64,000 bases of DNA, taken from positions 99,011 through 163,010 of the forward strand of contig CADAAI010000004.1 of assembly GCA_902785925.1 (NCBI GenBank). The letters run 5' to 3'. Each line of letters starts with the position of its first letter. Within the stretch, counting starts at the first letter, position 1. Of this stretch, positions 51,417-60,860 are shown one piece after another. The notes under the pieces were generated by a model. It made no database searches and was not told the origin of the DNA. It saw only the letters and a program-made list of their open reading frames with translations. The stretch is from an uncultured Bacteroidales bacterium (GTDB lineage Bacteria > Bacteroidota > Bacteroidia > Bacteroidales > Muribaculaceae). Position numbers and translations under genes: made by a program.

Positions 51417-52139
51417 TTATAAGTATTGCTTAATAGTATTGTTGATATTATCGATTTTCTCACCAGCATCGTTGAGCTGTTCCATTCCCTTATTGAGTGT
51501 TGTGGCGAACTTTTCGAGGGCTGCCAGGGCGAGCTGCTCGTCGCTGGCACTTAACTCGGGTTGAGCCTGTGCTTGGGTTTTAACCTGTGGCTTAGCCTGG
51601 GCTTGCGCCAGATGCATAACGTTATTGTTGAGCACACGTGCAGACTTGGATTGTGGTTGCTGTGCCTTGGGTTTTGACTCAGGCTTGGGTTGCACTGCCG
51701 GTTGTTGCTCGGGTTGAGTTTCGGCTGGTGGCACCTTTTCTACTACAGGAGGTGTTATGGGCTCTTCAACGCGTGCAATAACAGGTTGCTGCTTGCCCGG
51801 TTGGGCTGGTTGCTGCTGGTTGCGCATGAACCACACACCCACGGTGGCGATGATTGCCACGCTTGCCGCTGCCGCCCACCACGATGTGCGTCGCCAGATT
51901 GACGGAGCAATTTTAGCCTCTTGCTGCTCCTCGTCATTCCATTGGTCGATCAAGACGCTGAGGTTTGACTCCAAGTCGGCAGGCACCTCAATCTCGCTGT
52001 CCACACCCTCAAGCTCCTTCATGAGCAAGGCGTCGACGCTGTCGTCGCTGAGGGCGTTGCGCAGCTGCTGCTCCTCGTCGAGAGTGGTCTCGCCGCGGTA
52101 GAACTTGCTCAGCAATTGGTCTATTTCATTCTTGTTCAT
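51417..52139 (-). CDS. Putative anti-sigma factor, single-pass membrane protein
   Basis: A 240-residue protein. The cytosolic N-terminus (MNKNEIDQLLSKFYRGETTL) looks like an anti-sigma domain. One membrane segment follows at about residues 87-106 (WWAAAASVAIIATVGVWFM), then a long periplasmic Pro/Gln/Lys-rich region and a C-terminal coiled coil (LNKGMEQLNDAGEKIDNINN). Its ATG overlaps the sigma-factor stop codon by four bases, the usual arrangement for a sigma/anti-sigma pair. Confidence 0.75.
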   Translation of the reverse strand: MNKNEIDQLLSKFYRGETTLDEEQQLRNALSDDSVDALLMKELEGVDSEIEVPADLESNLSVLIDQWNDEEQQEAKIAPSIWRRTSWWAAAASVAIIATVGVWFMRNQQQPAQPGKQQPVIARVEEPITPPVVEKVPPAETQPEQQPAVQPKPESKPKAQQPQSKSARVLNNNVMHLAQAQAKPQVKTQAQAQPELSASDEQLALAALEKFATTLNKGMEQLNDAGEKIDNINNTIKQYL

Positions 52140-52639
52140 GATGATTGGTGTGTTATAAATTGGTTTCTCAGTGATTTCCTAGCTCGGCTCAGGAGCACTC
52201 TCGCATTTACTGCCGTGAGGCCAGTGGCTTTTTCTATCTCCTGCATCGAGCATCCCGCCATGTCGCGCATTCGTAGGACTTGTTGCTGCTGTACTGGGAG
52301 CCTTGCTAGGCATTGGTTGAGCAGCTGAGAGGTCTGCTGTAGCTCGATGTGCCTTGATGCGCTGTCGTTGCCCGCAATTGGCAGTTCCTCGGGCGGTTTG
52401 TCGATTAGATTGAGGCTTGCCGCGCGGTGGCGGTCGAGGCACATGTTCTTGACAATCGTGAGGCAGTAGGCGAGAGGATTGTTGACGCTGGTAATTGATT
52501 CTCGCATTTTCCAGAGTTTAAAGTAGGCATCCTGTACCACATCCTTAGCGTCGTCCTCGTTACCCATGAGCTTGAAAGCCATGCGATAGAGGCTCGCGTT
52601 TAGTGGAAGGAGTTGCTGTTTAAACTCGGTTGCGTTCAT
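52136..52639 (-). CDS. ECF-type RNA polymerase sigma factor
   Basis: A 167-residue group 4 sigma factor; the ATG at 52639 is preferred over the preceding TTG. Region 2 is MGNEDDAKDVVQDAYFKLW with the core-binding helix. Region 4 is RLPVQQQQVLRMRDMAGCSMQ, then EIEKATGLTAVNARVLLSRARKSLR holds the helix-turn-helix. It is co-transcribed with an anti-sigma-like gene (4-bp overlap) and DUF4252 genes on both sides, suggesting an envelope-stress or surface-signal regulon. An ECF-like promoter precedes the operon, so it may regulate itself. Confidence 0.93.
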   Translation of the reverse strand: MNATEFKQQLLPLNASLYRMAFKLMGNEDDAKDVVQDAYFKLWKMRESITSVNNPLAYCLTIVKNMCLDRHRAASLNLIDKPPEELPIAGNDSASRHIELQQTSQLLNQCLARLPVQQQQVLRMRDMAGCSMQEIEKATGLTAVNARVLLSRARKSLRNQFITHQSS

Positions 52640-52654
52640 CAACTTCTAGGGTGA

Positions 52655-53110
52655 TTATTTTACGATATCCGCCATTTTGGTGGCGTTGTTGGGGTCGATT
52701 TTGCCTTGAATCAGGACTACAGCCACTTCTTCTTTGGAAGTTGCTATGATGAGCATTTTGCTAATCAGTTTGTCATCGCCTTGAGCGAGAATTAATGCGT
52801 GCTCGCCATTCTCGTCGGCATCGACCATTACGTCAAAGCCATCAACACCCTCATCCATCAGGTTCTTGGCAATCTTCACTTGGTCGGCAGTTGCATTCTC
52901 GATGGCGATAACTCTCATTACATCGATGTCCTTCATCTGCTTGGCCTGTTCGCCACCAGAACTCTTAGCCATGGCTAGCATAGCCTGGTCAAGAGTCACC
53001 TCCTGTACATTGTCGGCTTTGGGAAATGAGTTGAAAACCTCGTCGAGAGTCTTGCTGAAGCCAGTGGCACTAATCATTGCCACGAGAGCTAAAACTAAAA
53101 ATTTCTTCAT
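52655..53110 (-). CDS. DUF4252 protein (first gene of the ECF operon)
   Basis: A 151-residue exported protein (MKKFLVLALVAMISATGFS). SFPKADNVQEVTLDQAMLAM, ATADQVKIAKNLMDEGVDGF and VAVVLIQGKIDPNNATKMAD match the DUF4252 pattern. It lies 15 bp before the sigma-factor gene. It is distantly similar to the last gene of the operon, so the operon has one copy at each end. Confidence 0.8.
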   Translation of the reverse strand: MKKFLVLALVAMISATGFSKTLDEVFNSFPKADNVQEVTLDQAMLAMAKSSGGEQAKQMKDIDVMRVIAIENATADQVKIAKNLMDEGVDGFDVMVDADENGEHALILAQGDDKLISKMLIIATSKEEVAVVLIQGKIDPNNATKMADIVK

Positions 53111-53170
53111 GATGATAAATGTTATTGTGTTGTTAATAATTTGCGTCCCTAAAAAAGTCGCTCACCTATC

Positions 53171-53199
53171 TAGACGTAAAGGTTGCACGAAATGTTACA
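53171..53199 (-). promoter_or_regulatory. Candidate ECF promoter (autoregulation)
   Basis: On the minus strand, TGTAAC at 53199-53194, a 17-nt spacer and CGTCTA at 53176-53171. The AAC/CGTC pair is common in ECF promoters, and no TAnnTTTG element is evident. The leader would be about 50 nt. Confidence 0.45.
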
Positions 53200-53225
53200 A
53201 GAAAAAATGTTTTTTTTCAAAAAAA

Positions 53226-53272
53226 ACCACTTTTGGCCGTTTGATAGGGTGGAGGAGAGGACCAAAAGTGGT
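53226..53272 (-). terminator. Terminator of the ThrE-type exporter gene
   Basis: Perfect 11-bp arms (ACCACTTTTGG and CCAAAAGTGGT) with a 25-nt loop, followed by T8 on the minus strand. It stands between the exporter and the ECF operon. Confidence 0.65.
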
Positions 53273-53308
53273 GAAAAAGTTTTATTGGACAGAGATTTAG
53301 GTGTAGCG

Positions 53309-54616
53309 CTAGTGAGTGCGATGGTTGTGCGAGAAGATGCGCTGCGGCAACTCCATGGCTAGGATGATGCCCAGAACGATGGCGATGGCCACTTTGCACG
53401 CAGTCCATCCACTCTGCATCGAGAGGTCGAACTGGGAATCGGTGAGATAATAGGTAAACCAGAAGATGCCGGCACCGGGCACTAGCGGGAAGATGCCGCA
53501 CAGCAGGAATCCCTGCGCCGGGATGCGGAACGGAATGGCTGCCATGCGCGAGACGATGCACACAAGAGTGGATGCCGCCAGAGTGGCTGTGACAGGCGAT
53601 GCGTCGCATTGTCGCACCAAGATGAGGTAGAGAGCCCACCCGATGGCACCAATCACTCCCGCTGGCACATAATGCTCACGGTCGATGCCGAAGAGTAACG
53701 CAAAGGCGGCGGTGCCAATAAACGCGGCAAGGGCTTGCAGGAGCAGGTGGGCGGTTTGTGGATTCACTGTCATGCTGAGGTTCAGCATTCCACCATGCAA
53801 TGAACCGTCGAAGATAAAGCCGAGCGACACACCCACTGCTATGCAGAAGAATCCCAGCATGGCGTCGGTGAGGCGGGTGAAGCCCGCGATGTAGTCGCTA
53901 TTGGCAAGGTCGCGCACTCCGTTGACAAAAGGTACTCCAGGAATGAGTGGCATGATGGCGCCTATAATGATGTTGGCAAGACTGTCGCCAAAGCCCATGC
54001 GCCAACACAGGATGCACAGCAGCGTGGCGACAAGGGCGTTGCACACGCCACCCACAATCTTTGAGAGATAACGGGCACTCATGCCGAGCACGAAGGCATA
54101 GAGCAGCACACCTACAACAAGCGCGGCCAAACAGTCCATCCATCCACCGCCAAACACAGCGCAAAAACCTCCAGCACCTAATCCCGAGCCCAAGATCTGC
54201 TCCCATGCAGGTTTGGGTGCCGCTGTTGCGATGCTCTCTAGCCGCTCGCGCGCCTCGGCGAGTGTCGTGCGGCCGTTCGAGATGTCGTAGCTCAGTCGGT
54301 TCACCGCCACCACCTTCGAGAGCTGAATGCCTCGCAGTGGAATGAACTCGACGTTGGCATAGGTCGATGCCTGCGCGCCCGACTTGGTCACCTTGTTGGC
54401 GCGTCCGGTTGTGAAAATACCGTTGGAGAGGACAAAGAAGTTGCCCGAATCGACGCCAAAGTGCGACGCGATGCGGCTCATGATATCCTCGACGCGTGAG
54501 ATTTCGGCTCCGTTCTCCAAGAGGATGTGACCGGCTTTGGCTGCCACCTCGAGCACCTCGGCAAAATCGGCCTGTGTTGCGGCGCTCTCGTCACGATTAT
54601 TATCAGTTTGTTTCAT
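53309..54616 (-). CDS. ThrE-family threonine/serine exporter-like protein
   Basis: A 435-residue inner-membrane protein starting at ATG 54616 (MKQTDNNRDESAATQADF). The N-terminal DUF1212 part has HILLENGAEISRVEDIMSRI and GIFTTGRANKVTKSG, followed by about five membrane segments. The C-terminal DUF3815-like part adds five more (SPVTATLAASTLVCIVSRM, FLLCGIFPLVPGAGIFWFTY). Both halves are often separate genes; here they are fused, as in ThrE. The likely substrate is threonine, serine or a small peptide. It is monocistronic, with a terminator after it. Confidence 0.88.
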   Translation of the reverse strand: MKQTDNNRDESAATQADFAEVLEVAAKAGHILLENGAEISRVEDIMSRIASHFGVDSGNFFVLSNGIFTTGRANKVTKSGAQASTYANVEFIPLRGIQLSKVVAVNRLSYDISNGRTTLAEARERLESIATAAPKPAWEQILGSGLGAGGFCAVFGGGWMDCLAALVVGVLLYAFVLGMSARYLSKIVGGVCNALVATLLCILCWRMGFGDSLANIIIGAIMPLIPGVPFVNGVRDLANSDYIAGFTRLTDAMLGFFCIAVGVSLGFIFDGSLHGGMLNLSMTVNPQTAHLLLQALAAFIGTAAFALLFGIDREHYVPAGVIGAIGWALYLILVRQCDASPVTATLAASTLVCIVSRMAAIPFRIPAQGFLLCGIFPLVPGAGIFWFTYYLTDSQFDLSMQSGWTACKVAIAIVLGIILAMELPQRIFSHNHRTH

Positions 54617-54783
54617 GAATGCTTTTCTTGTTGTGGAATTGCGATGCAAAATTCCAAAAGAATATTGAAATGTGCAAATTATTGGCGCAAAATATAGTGT
54701 TTATTGAGCATTGCCCATGTGTTTCATTTAGAGGTATTAGAAAAAGTTTCGGCCCGAATGAGTAATTATTCGAAAAAAAGTTG

Positions 54784-54791
54784 TAAATTTG
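54784..54791 (+). promoter_or_regulatory. -7 element of the acyl-CoA ligase gene
   Basis: TAAATTTG, 68 bp before the ATG. The -33 position is weak. Confidence 0.4.
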
Positions 54792-54858
54792 TCGTTTGTG
54801 AAATAGTGTATTAGGCTATTTGTGTAATCTTCGACTATTAACGTAAATATATATCTCT

Positions 54859-56478
54859 ATGAAGCACTATCTGAAAACATTAGAGAACACAATCCGCAAT
54901 CATTGGAACCTTAAGGCACTCTGTGACTACGGAGGCGAGTCATTCACCTATGGAAATCTTGCCACTCACGTTGAGCAAATGCGTTTATTCTTTGCCGCTA
55001 TAGGGGTCAAGAAAGGTGACAAAATCGCAATTTGTGCCCGCAACTCTGCCCGTTGGGCGATGACCTTTTGGGGCATAAACGTGAATGAATGTGTGGTAGT
55101 GCCTATTCTTGCCGACTTCCACCCCGACAGCGTGTCGAAGCTTACCAATCATTCAGATAGTGTGCTGCTCTTCACCAACGATGACATCTGGTCGAAGATG
55201 AACCCTGATGATATGCCCAACCTTAAAGCTGCCATCAACGTAAAGGACAACAACATGCTGTGGCACCGCGACGAGGCTGTGGCTGATGCTTGGGAGAAGC
55301 GCGAAGAAGTATTTAATAAACAATATCCAAGCGGAATGATGCCTGGGGATGTTACTTATCCTGGCGACAATTTCCATGATTTGGCTATTATTAACTACAC
55401 GTCGGGCACAACTGGTACTCCCAAGGGTGTGATGCTCACCTACGGTGCGATGAGTGACACCGATGAGTTTGCTAACGCCCATTTCCCCAACACCCCAGGC
55501 GAGACCATCGTTTCGATGCTACCCATGGCACACATGTATGGCTTGGCAATCGAGTTCATCCACCCAAACGTGGATGGTGTGACGGTCTATTTCCTAGGTA
55601 AAACACCATCACCCACCACCTTGCTCAAAGCCATGCAGCAAGTGAGACCTTATATGGTGATTACCGTGCCACTTGTAATGGAGAAAGTCTATGCTAATTC
55701 CATCAAACCCGCATTAGAGAAAAGGAAAAAGCTATTCATGATTCCAGGCATGAAACGACTTATTTACACCATGGCCCGCAAGACGATTATGAAAGTGTTT
55801 GGTGGTCAGGTGCAATGCTTCATCATGGGAGGTGCTGCCCTCAACCCCGAGGCCGAAAAATGTTTCAAGAAGATGAAACTGCCGTTCACCGTGGGCTACG
55901 GCATGACCGAGGCATGCCCGCTACTGGGATACTCATGGTGGAAAGAATTTGTACCTGGTTCATGCGGTAAGCCTGTGCATGAGGTGCGCATCGACAGCGA
56001 AGACCCACAACACAAAGCCGGCGAAATCCAAGCTCGTGGTGCCAACCTAACTATTGGTTATTATAAGAATCCTGAAGCTACTGCTGCTTCGTTCACCGAC
56101 GACGGATGGTTCCGCACTGGCGACCTGGGCATTATGGACAAAAACAACAACATCTTCATCAGAGGTCGCATCAAATCGATGATTCTCAATAGCTCGGGCC
56201 AGAACGTATATCCCGAAGAACTGGAGGCTGTGCTGGCAAACTGTCAGTATGTTGACGAGTGCCTTGTGGTGGACCGTGATGGCAAGATTACAGCACTGGT
56301 TTACACCGAACTTCCTGAAGACATGGACGACGAAACAAGGGCCACAATCCCAGATGCTATACGCGCCGAAGCCAACAAATCTCTTCCGGCCTACAGTAAA
56401 ATTTCCAAAGTGGAAATGCTCGACGCCCCCTTCGAGAAAACCCCCAAGATGAGCATTAAACGCTTCCTGTATAAGTAA
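54859..56478 (+). CDS. AMP-binding enzyme, long-chain fatty-acid-CoA ligase type
   Basis: A 539-residue adenylate-forming enzyme that would activate a fatty acid with ATP and CoA. Motifs are IINYTSGTTGTPKGVML (P-loop), VGYGMTEACPLLGYSWW (A5), DGWFRTGDLGIMDKNNNIF (A7) and RIKSMILNSSGQNVYPEELE (A8). The catalytic Lys is near the end in EKTPKMSIKRFLYK. Length is slightly short for FadD-like proteins but complete. It is monocistronic. Confidence 0.93.
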   Translation: MKHYLKTLENTIRNHWNLKALCDYGGESFTYGNLATHVEQMRLFFAAIGVKKGDKIAICARNSARWAMTFWGINVNECVVVPILADFHPDSVSKLTNHSDSVLLFTNDDIWSKMNPDDMPNLKAAINVKDNNMLWHRDEAVADAWEKREEVFNKQYPSGMMPGDVTYPGDNFHDLAIINYTSGTTGTPKGVMLTYGAMSDTDEFANAHFPNTPGETIVSMLPMAHMYGLAIEFIHPNVDGVTVYFLGKTPSPTTLLKAMQQVRPYMVITVPLVMEKVYANSIKPALEKRKKLFMIPGMKRLIYTMARKTIMKVFGGQVQCFIMGGAALNPEAEKCFKKMKLPFTVGYGMTEACPLLGYSWWKEFVPGSCGKPVHEVRIDSEDPQHKAGEIQARGANLTIGYYKNPEATAASFTDDGWFRTGDLGIMDKNNNIFIRGRIKSMILNSSGQNVYPEELEAVLANCQYVDECLVVDRDGKITALVYTELPEDMDDETRATIPDAIRAEANKSLPAYSKISKVEMLDAPFEKTPKMSIKRFLYK

Positions 56479-56695
56479 CCACATATGTTTTTTAGTGTCG
56501 AGTTCCCAGCTTGCGTCAGATAGGTTGGGTTGCTGCTGTCATGGTATCCATCTATCAGGTGGTTTCCAGGATGATAGTGGCCACACAGCACTATTTTTAT
56601 ATATATGCAATAAATGTGATAATATATTGCATTGTTTGAAAATTTTTTATTTACTTTGCAGTTTAGACAAAATATATTAACCAAATCAATTGATT

Positions 56696-58537
56696 ATGAA
56701 AAGATTTTACACAATTCTTGCAATGGCTTTGGTTGTAGCTGTTGCATCATTTGCGCAAATGATTCCTCAGGGTTTCACAATACCCTATGCAGGATTTCAG
56801 AGAAACAACGTGAATATGTCGAAAGACGGTGGCGATGAATTGGTGACCCTGCCGGAAACTGCTGTAGTAGAGACCGACTGGGCAATAGATGCTATCTACT
56901 ATTATGGTGAGAACAACACGCCCTATGTTAATGACAATCCTATTTCGGTTGCCTTTGACGGCAACGATGTCTATTTCAAAGGGGTGGTCTATACCTGTCC
57001 AAATGCCTGGATTAAGGGAACAATACTTAGCAACAATGTCGCCAGCTTTCCAAGTGGACAGTTCTGTGGAACCTATAGCGACTATAATATCTATGCATGC
57101 GGTTCGAGCGATGCTGTAGAATTCCATAACATTTTGTTCCAATATGATCCAAATACACAAAAGTTCACTCTAGGCAATATTTATCTGGAGAATATCTATC
57201 CCGACCAGCCGGGCTTCATATTCTTCTCTTACCAGATGGTAGTGTATAAGGACATAAAAGTGCCTACTCCTACCGATGTGACAGTGGTTCCTGATGTGGA
57301 CAAGGCTCAGGTGTCGTGGACTAGCGATGCTAGCAATTTTAACCTGCGCTACCGTGAATTGGTGGACGTGTCGGGCGCCAACCGCTTCTGGGACTTCGAG
57401 GATGAGAACCAGTTATCAGAGTTCACACTTGTCGATGCCGATGGCGACGGCAAAGGATGGGGTTGGATAAACGACAAGGTAAAGGCTCATAGTGGTAATG
57501 GCATAATATATTCGATGAGCTTTGACAATAGTGTGGGTGCAATTACACCCGATAACTGGATTATCACTCCCAAGGTGAAGCTTGGTGGTCAGGTTTCGTT
57601 CTGGGCATGCGCTCAAGAAAACAGTTCTATGTATGCTAACGAGCAGTTCCAGATCTATTTGTTTGAAGGTGACGAGTGGACTTCGGTAAACGACTTTGTT
57701 GCTATCTCAGACATTTATACTACTTCTACCGAATATCAACAATACATAGCCGACTTGAGCACCTATGATGGTAATGGGTATATCGCAATCCGTCACTTTA
57801 ACTGTAGCGACCAGTTCTGGTTGGATATCGACGATCTTGAAATTCTTGTCCCCGACGCCTCGGATGTAGTGCAGCCCGATTGGATTGAGTGTGCCGATGT
57901 GACAAATCCTTACACTATTGAGAATCTTGAGCCCGGAACCGAATATGAAGTTCAAGTATGTGCTATTGATAATGGCATGACAAGCCTCTGGACCCAGAGT
58001 ACAGTGTTTACGACCCTTTCAGAAGGCGCTGGAATAGAGGAGCTCTATCTAGTTGGTAGCTTCAATGGCTGGAACTGGCAGAATGAAGAGGGCCGCGTGC
58101 CACTCGTTCTTGAGGATGGAGTATTCAGTGTGACTGCCGACCTCGATGAAGGTACTGAGTTCAAACTCATCACCCCCGACGAGACCTCAGGAAATGGTTG
58201 GAAGTGGTTCGGCGGTCTTGATGAGAACAACGTTGGTTTCTTCTTGATTAACAACGATTTGCTCGACGTTAACATCGACCTTGTTGACGGATCGAACTTC
58301 CGCATTGAGGATGCTGGCAAGTACACCATCAACGTTCTGTCTCAGCCAACCGATGGTAAGGGTGTTCAAGAGCCACTCGTAATGGTTGTTCACAAGGAAG
58401 CAACTGGCATAAGTACCATTGGTGTTGACGAGAATGCCGACAACGCTTACTATAACCTCCTTGGCGTTAAGTTTAGCACTATGCCAACGACACCTGGTAT
58501 CTACATCCACAACGGCAAAAAAGTCGTGATCAAGTGA
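56696..58537 (+). CDS. Large secreted multidomain protein (choice-of-anchor J, Fn3, SusE/F-like)
   Basis: A 613-residue exported protein (ATG 56696; MKRFYTILAMALVVAVASFA). After an N-terminal domain of about 180 residues come an Fn3-like strand set (PTPTDVTVVPDVDKAQVSW), then a MAM-like choice-of-anchor J domain (RFWDFEDENQLSEFTL through FWLDIDDLEI), a second Fn3, and a SusE/SusF-like starch-binding-type domain (ELYLVGSFNGWNWQNEEGR). The C-terminal tail YNLLGVKFSTMP...YIHNGKKVVIK resembles the short end signature of many Prevotella-type secreted proteins. The last 45 bp are identical to those of the gene at 58769. Likely surface glycan binding or adhesion. Confidence 0.78.
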   Translation: MKRFYTILAMALVVAVASFAQMIPQGFTIPYAGFQRNNVNMSKDGGDELVTLPETAVVETDWAIDAIYYYGENNTPYVNDNPISVAFDGNDVYFKGVVYTCPNAWIKGTILSNNVASFPSGQFCGTYSDYNIYACGSSDAVEFHNILFQYDPNTQKFTLGNIYLENIYPDQPGFIFFSYQMVVYKDIKVPTPTDVTVVPDVDKAQVSWTSDASNFNLRYRELVDVSGANRFWDFEDENQLSEFTLVDADGDGKGWGWINDKVKAHSGNGIIYSMSFDNSVGAITPDNWIITPKVKLGGQVSFWACAQENSSMYANEQFQIYLFEGDEWTSVNDFVAISDIYTTSTEYQQYIADLSTYDGNGYIAIRHFNCSDQFWLDIDDLEILVPDASDVVQPDWIECADVTNPYTIENLEPGTEYEVQVCAIDNGMTSLWTQSTVFTTLSEGAGIEELYLVGSFNGWNWQNEEGRVPLVLEDGVFSVTADLDEGTEFKLITPDETSGNGWKWFGGLDENNVGFFLINNDLLDVNIDLVDGSNFRIEDAGKYTINVLSQPTDGKGVQEPLVMVVHKEATGISTIGVDENADNAYYNLLGVKFSTMPTTPGIYIHNGKKVVIK

Positions 58538-58561
58538 GAAATCTAGAGAAAAACCTAAATT

Positions 58562-58592
58562 GGAACCGTCATAATGTGGCGGTTCCTTTTTT
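58562..58592 (+). terminator. Terminator after the first secreted multidomain gene
   Basis: Stem GGAACCG with CGGTTCC, followed by T6, 25 bp past the stop codon. Confidence 0.75.
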
Positions 58593-58678
58593 GTTTTATT
58601 GTAAGTAGATAACATCTTCAATTATCAAAATAAAACCTAAGGAGTAATATTGATACTCATTAAAAATGGGTTGTTAGA

Positions 58679-58710
58679 TTTGGTTATAAAACAATAACAT
58701 ATTAATTTTG
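58679..58710 (+). promoter_or_regulatory. Promoter of the second secreted multidomain gene
   Basis: TTTG at 58679-58682, a 20-nt spacer and TAATTTTG at 58703-58710. The leader is about 50 nt. Confidence 0.65.
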
Positions 58711-58768
58711 TCGGCAAATAACAACAAGTGAGTTTTTATCATTAACATTAACTAAAATTTCATTTTTT

Positions 58769-60469
58769 ATGAGCCGAAAAATTTATTTAAGCTTAGTTTT
58801 GTGGGTATTGGCAGCATTTGTTCCTGCAATGGCCCAGAACACACTGACTATTTATGACGGAGAGAACTTTAACGCTTATGTTCCTATTGATGGTTACAAT
58901 TGCGATGCATTCCAAAAGTGCGAGATAGTTATACCAGCAGCTGAACTTGCCGACATGAATGGTTGTCCTATCACCGAAATTACCTGGTATTTGGAAACTA
59001 AACCCACCAAATCGTGGGGCAACTTCCAGATATATATGATGGAGGTAGAAGACGCGACAATTTCGTCATTCTATGGCATGGATGATGCCACTGTGGTATA
59101 TGATGGTGCGCTTGATGCGAGTGGCGATAATTTTGTTATCGAATTATCTACACCCTACGTGTATAATGGCGGAAACCTGCTCATTGGTATATCTCACCCC
59201 AAAGGCGCTTACAGCCGTTCTAATTTCTATGGCACTACTGTAGAGGGCGCTAGCATTCAGAACTACAGCTACACTTCACTGGATGCAGTGAGTGCCACTC
59301 AGCGCAACTTTATCCCGAAGACCACATTTGCCTACAGCCCCGCAGGTACGCCGGTTTATGCTAAGCCAAAGAACCTTGCAGCAAGCAACATAGGTCCTAA
59401 CGAGGCAACCCTCACTTGGGAAGCAGGCAGCACCGAGACAGCTTGGAACGTAGAGTACAAGAAGACTACCGATACTGAGTGGACTCAGGCAGGTGTAGCA
59501 ACCAGCACCACATTCGTTCTCGATGCCCTTGCCAATGGCTACGAGTATGAGGCCCGCGTTCAAGGCGATTATGGCGATGGCTTGAGCAACTGGGTAAGCA
59601 CCACCTTCTCAACTCCATTATGCGCTCCCGAGGACCAAGGCGTAATCAATTACACTCTTGGTGACCACTATTCAGACGGCTGGAATGGCGCTTCAATTCA
59701 GGTGGTTAGCGCAGCCACTGGTTATGTGATGGAAACCATCACCTTGGGCACTGGTTCTTCCAGCTTAACAGGAACACTCCCATTGTGCTACGGCGAGACC
59801 TACAACTTCGTATGGGTTCATGGAAGTTATGATAACGAATGCTCGTTCACCTTTACCGATCCCGATGGCAATGTGATTCTCCAACATGGCGAGAATGAAG
59901 AATTTACCGACTATAATTTGCTCACCTACACTATGAGCATGAGCCAGGAGACTGGTATTGAAGAGTTCTACGTGGTTGGTACATTCAACGAGTGGAACCC
60001 AACTGAGGAAGGTGGCCGTGTTCCCCTCGTTGGCAACGAAGAAGGTACCGAGTACACAGGTGCCGTAGACCTTCTAGCAGGTAGTGAGTTCAAGATTATC
60101 ACTCCAAATCCCGCTCCAACTTCGGAAGATGATCAGTGGATTTGGTTCGGTGGTGCTGATGAGAACGAGGTAGGTTACTTCCTCATCAACAATGATATGC
60201 TGAATATTGGCATTTCACTCATAGATGGAGCAAACTTCCATGTTGAGCTTGGTGGCGAATACACTATCACCGTTAAGGAAGCTGAGGGTAGAGGTGTTCA
60301 AGAGCCTCTCGTGATGGAAGTGAGCATGACTCCCACAGCAATCACTACTATCGCTAACGACATGCGCACCGATAATGCCTGGTACAACCTGCAAGGCGTT
60401 AAGCTCAATGGCGTTCCCGCCGTTCCTGGTATCTACATCCACAACGGCAAAAAAGTCGTGATCAAGTGA
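58769..60469 (+). CDS. Secreted multidomain protein, partial paralogue of the preceding gene
   Basis: A 566-residue exported protein (MSRKIYLSLVLWVLAAFVPAMA). Its N-terminal domain (about 25-195) differs from that of the previous gene. An Fn3 domain follows (PKNLAASNIGPNEATLTWEA), then a beta domain with GDHYSDGWNGASIQVVSA and a SusE/F-like domain (EFYVVGTFNEWNPTEEGGRV). The tail is the same (YNLQGVKLNGVP...YIHNGKKVVIK). Shared C-terminal halves with unrelated N-terminal domains suggest domain shuffling around a common surface-attachment module. It has its own promoter and a strong terminator. Confidence 0.78.
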   Translation: MSRKIYLSLVLWVLAAFVPAMAQNTLTIYDGENFNAYVPIDGYNCDAFQKCEIVIPAAELADMNGCPITEITWYLETKPTKSWGNFQIYMMEVEDATISSFYGMDDATVVYDGALDASGDNFVIELSTPYVYNGGNLLIGISHPKGAYSRSNFYGTTVEGASIQNYSYTSLDAVSATQRNFIPKTTFAYSPAGTPVYAKPKNLAASNIGPNEATLTWEAGSTETAWNVEYKKTTDTEWTQAGVATSTTFVLDALANGYEYEARVQGDYGDGLSNWVSTTFSTPLCAPEDQGVINYTLGDHYSDGWNGASIQVVSAATGYVMETITLGTGSSSLTGTLPLCYGETYNFVWVHGSYDNECSFTFTDPDGNVILQHGENEEFTDYNLLTYTMSMSQETGIEEFYVVGTFNEWNPTEEGGRVPLVGNEEGTEYTGAVDLLAGSEFKIITPNPAPTSEDDQWIWFGGADENEVGYFLINNDMLNIGISLIDGANFHVELGGEYTITVKEAEGRGVQEPLVMEVSMTPTAITTIANDMRTDNAWYNLQGVKLNGVPAVPGIYIHNGKKVVIK

Positions 60470-60531
60470 GTGGAGAACTGAGCCAGCTCTGCTGAGCTTT
60501 ATTCAGGTTTTCTGAACTCAGGGATTATGAG

Positions 60532-60571
60532 ACTCGGCTAAAAGTGAGATTTAGTTCACTTTTAGCCGAGT
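60532..60571 (+). terminator. Terminator after the second secreted multidomain gene
   Basis: A perfect 16-bp stem (ACTCGGCTAAAAGTGA with its complement, 8-nt loop) followed by TGCTTTATG. The rest of the 390-bp gap before the next gene holds a promoter and nothing else I recognise. Confidence 0.65.
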
Positions 60572-60679
60572 TGCTTTATGAGTCAAATATTGGTTGAAGT
60601 TGTTGCTGGCTTCGAGATTGGCGAAGGCGTGGGCGACATAAGTCTACTTTCATGTATAGTGTAAAAATAATAGTAACTA

Positions 60680-60710
60680 TTGTGTGATTCCTTTTTGTTT
60701 GCTATTTTTG
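60680..60710 (+). promoter_or_regulatory. Promoter of the GH3 beta-glucosidase gene
   Basis: TTG at 60680-60682, a 20-nt spacer and TATTTTTG at 60703-60710. The leader of about 145 nt is AT-rich; no known riboswitch fold was recognised. Confidence 0.65.
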
Positions 60711-60860
60711 CAACGTGATTTATACCATGTCATAAATTAAGTTACTTCTTTTTTTAATTGTGAAAGGGCAGAAAAGCGTCTGATTTACAATCATTTCAAA
60801 GATTTTACAGTTTTCTTAAAGACTATTATATCAATAAACAGGAAACATAGAGGATTACTT

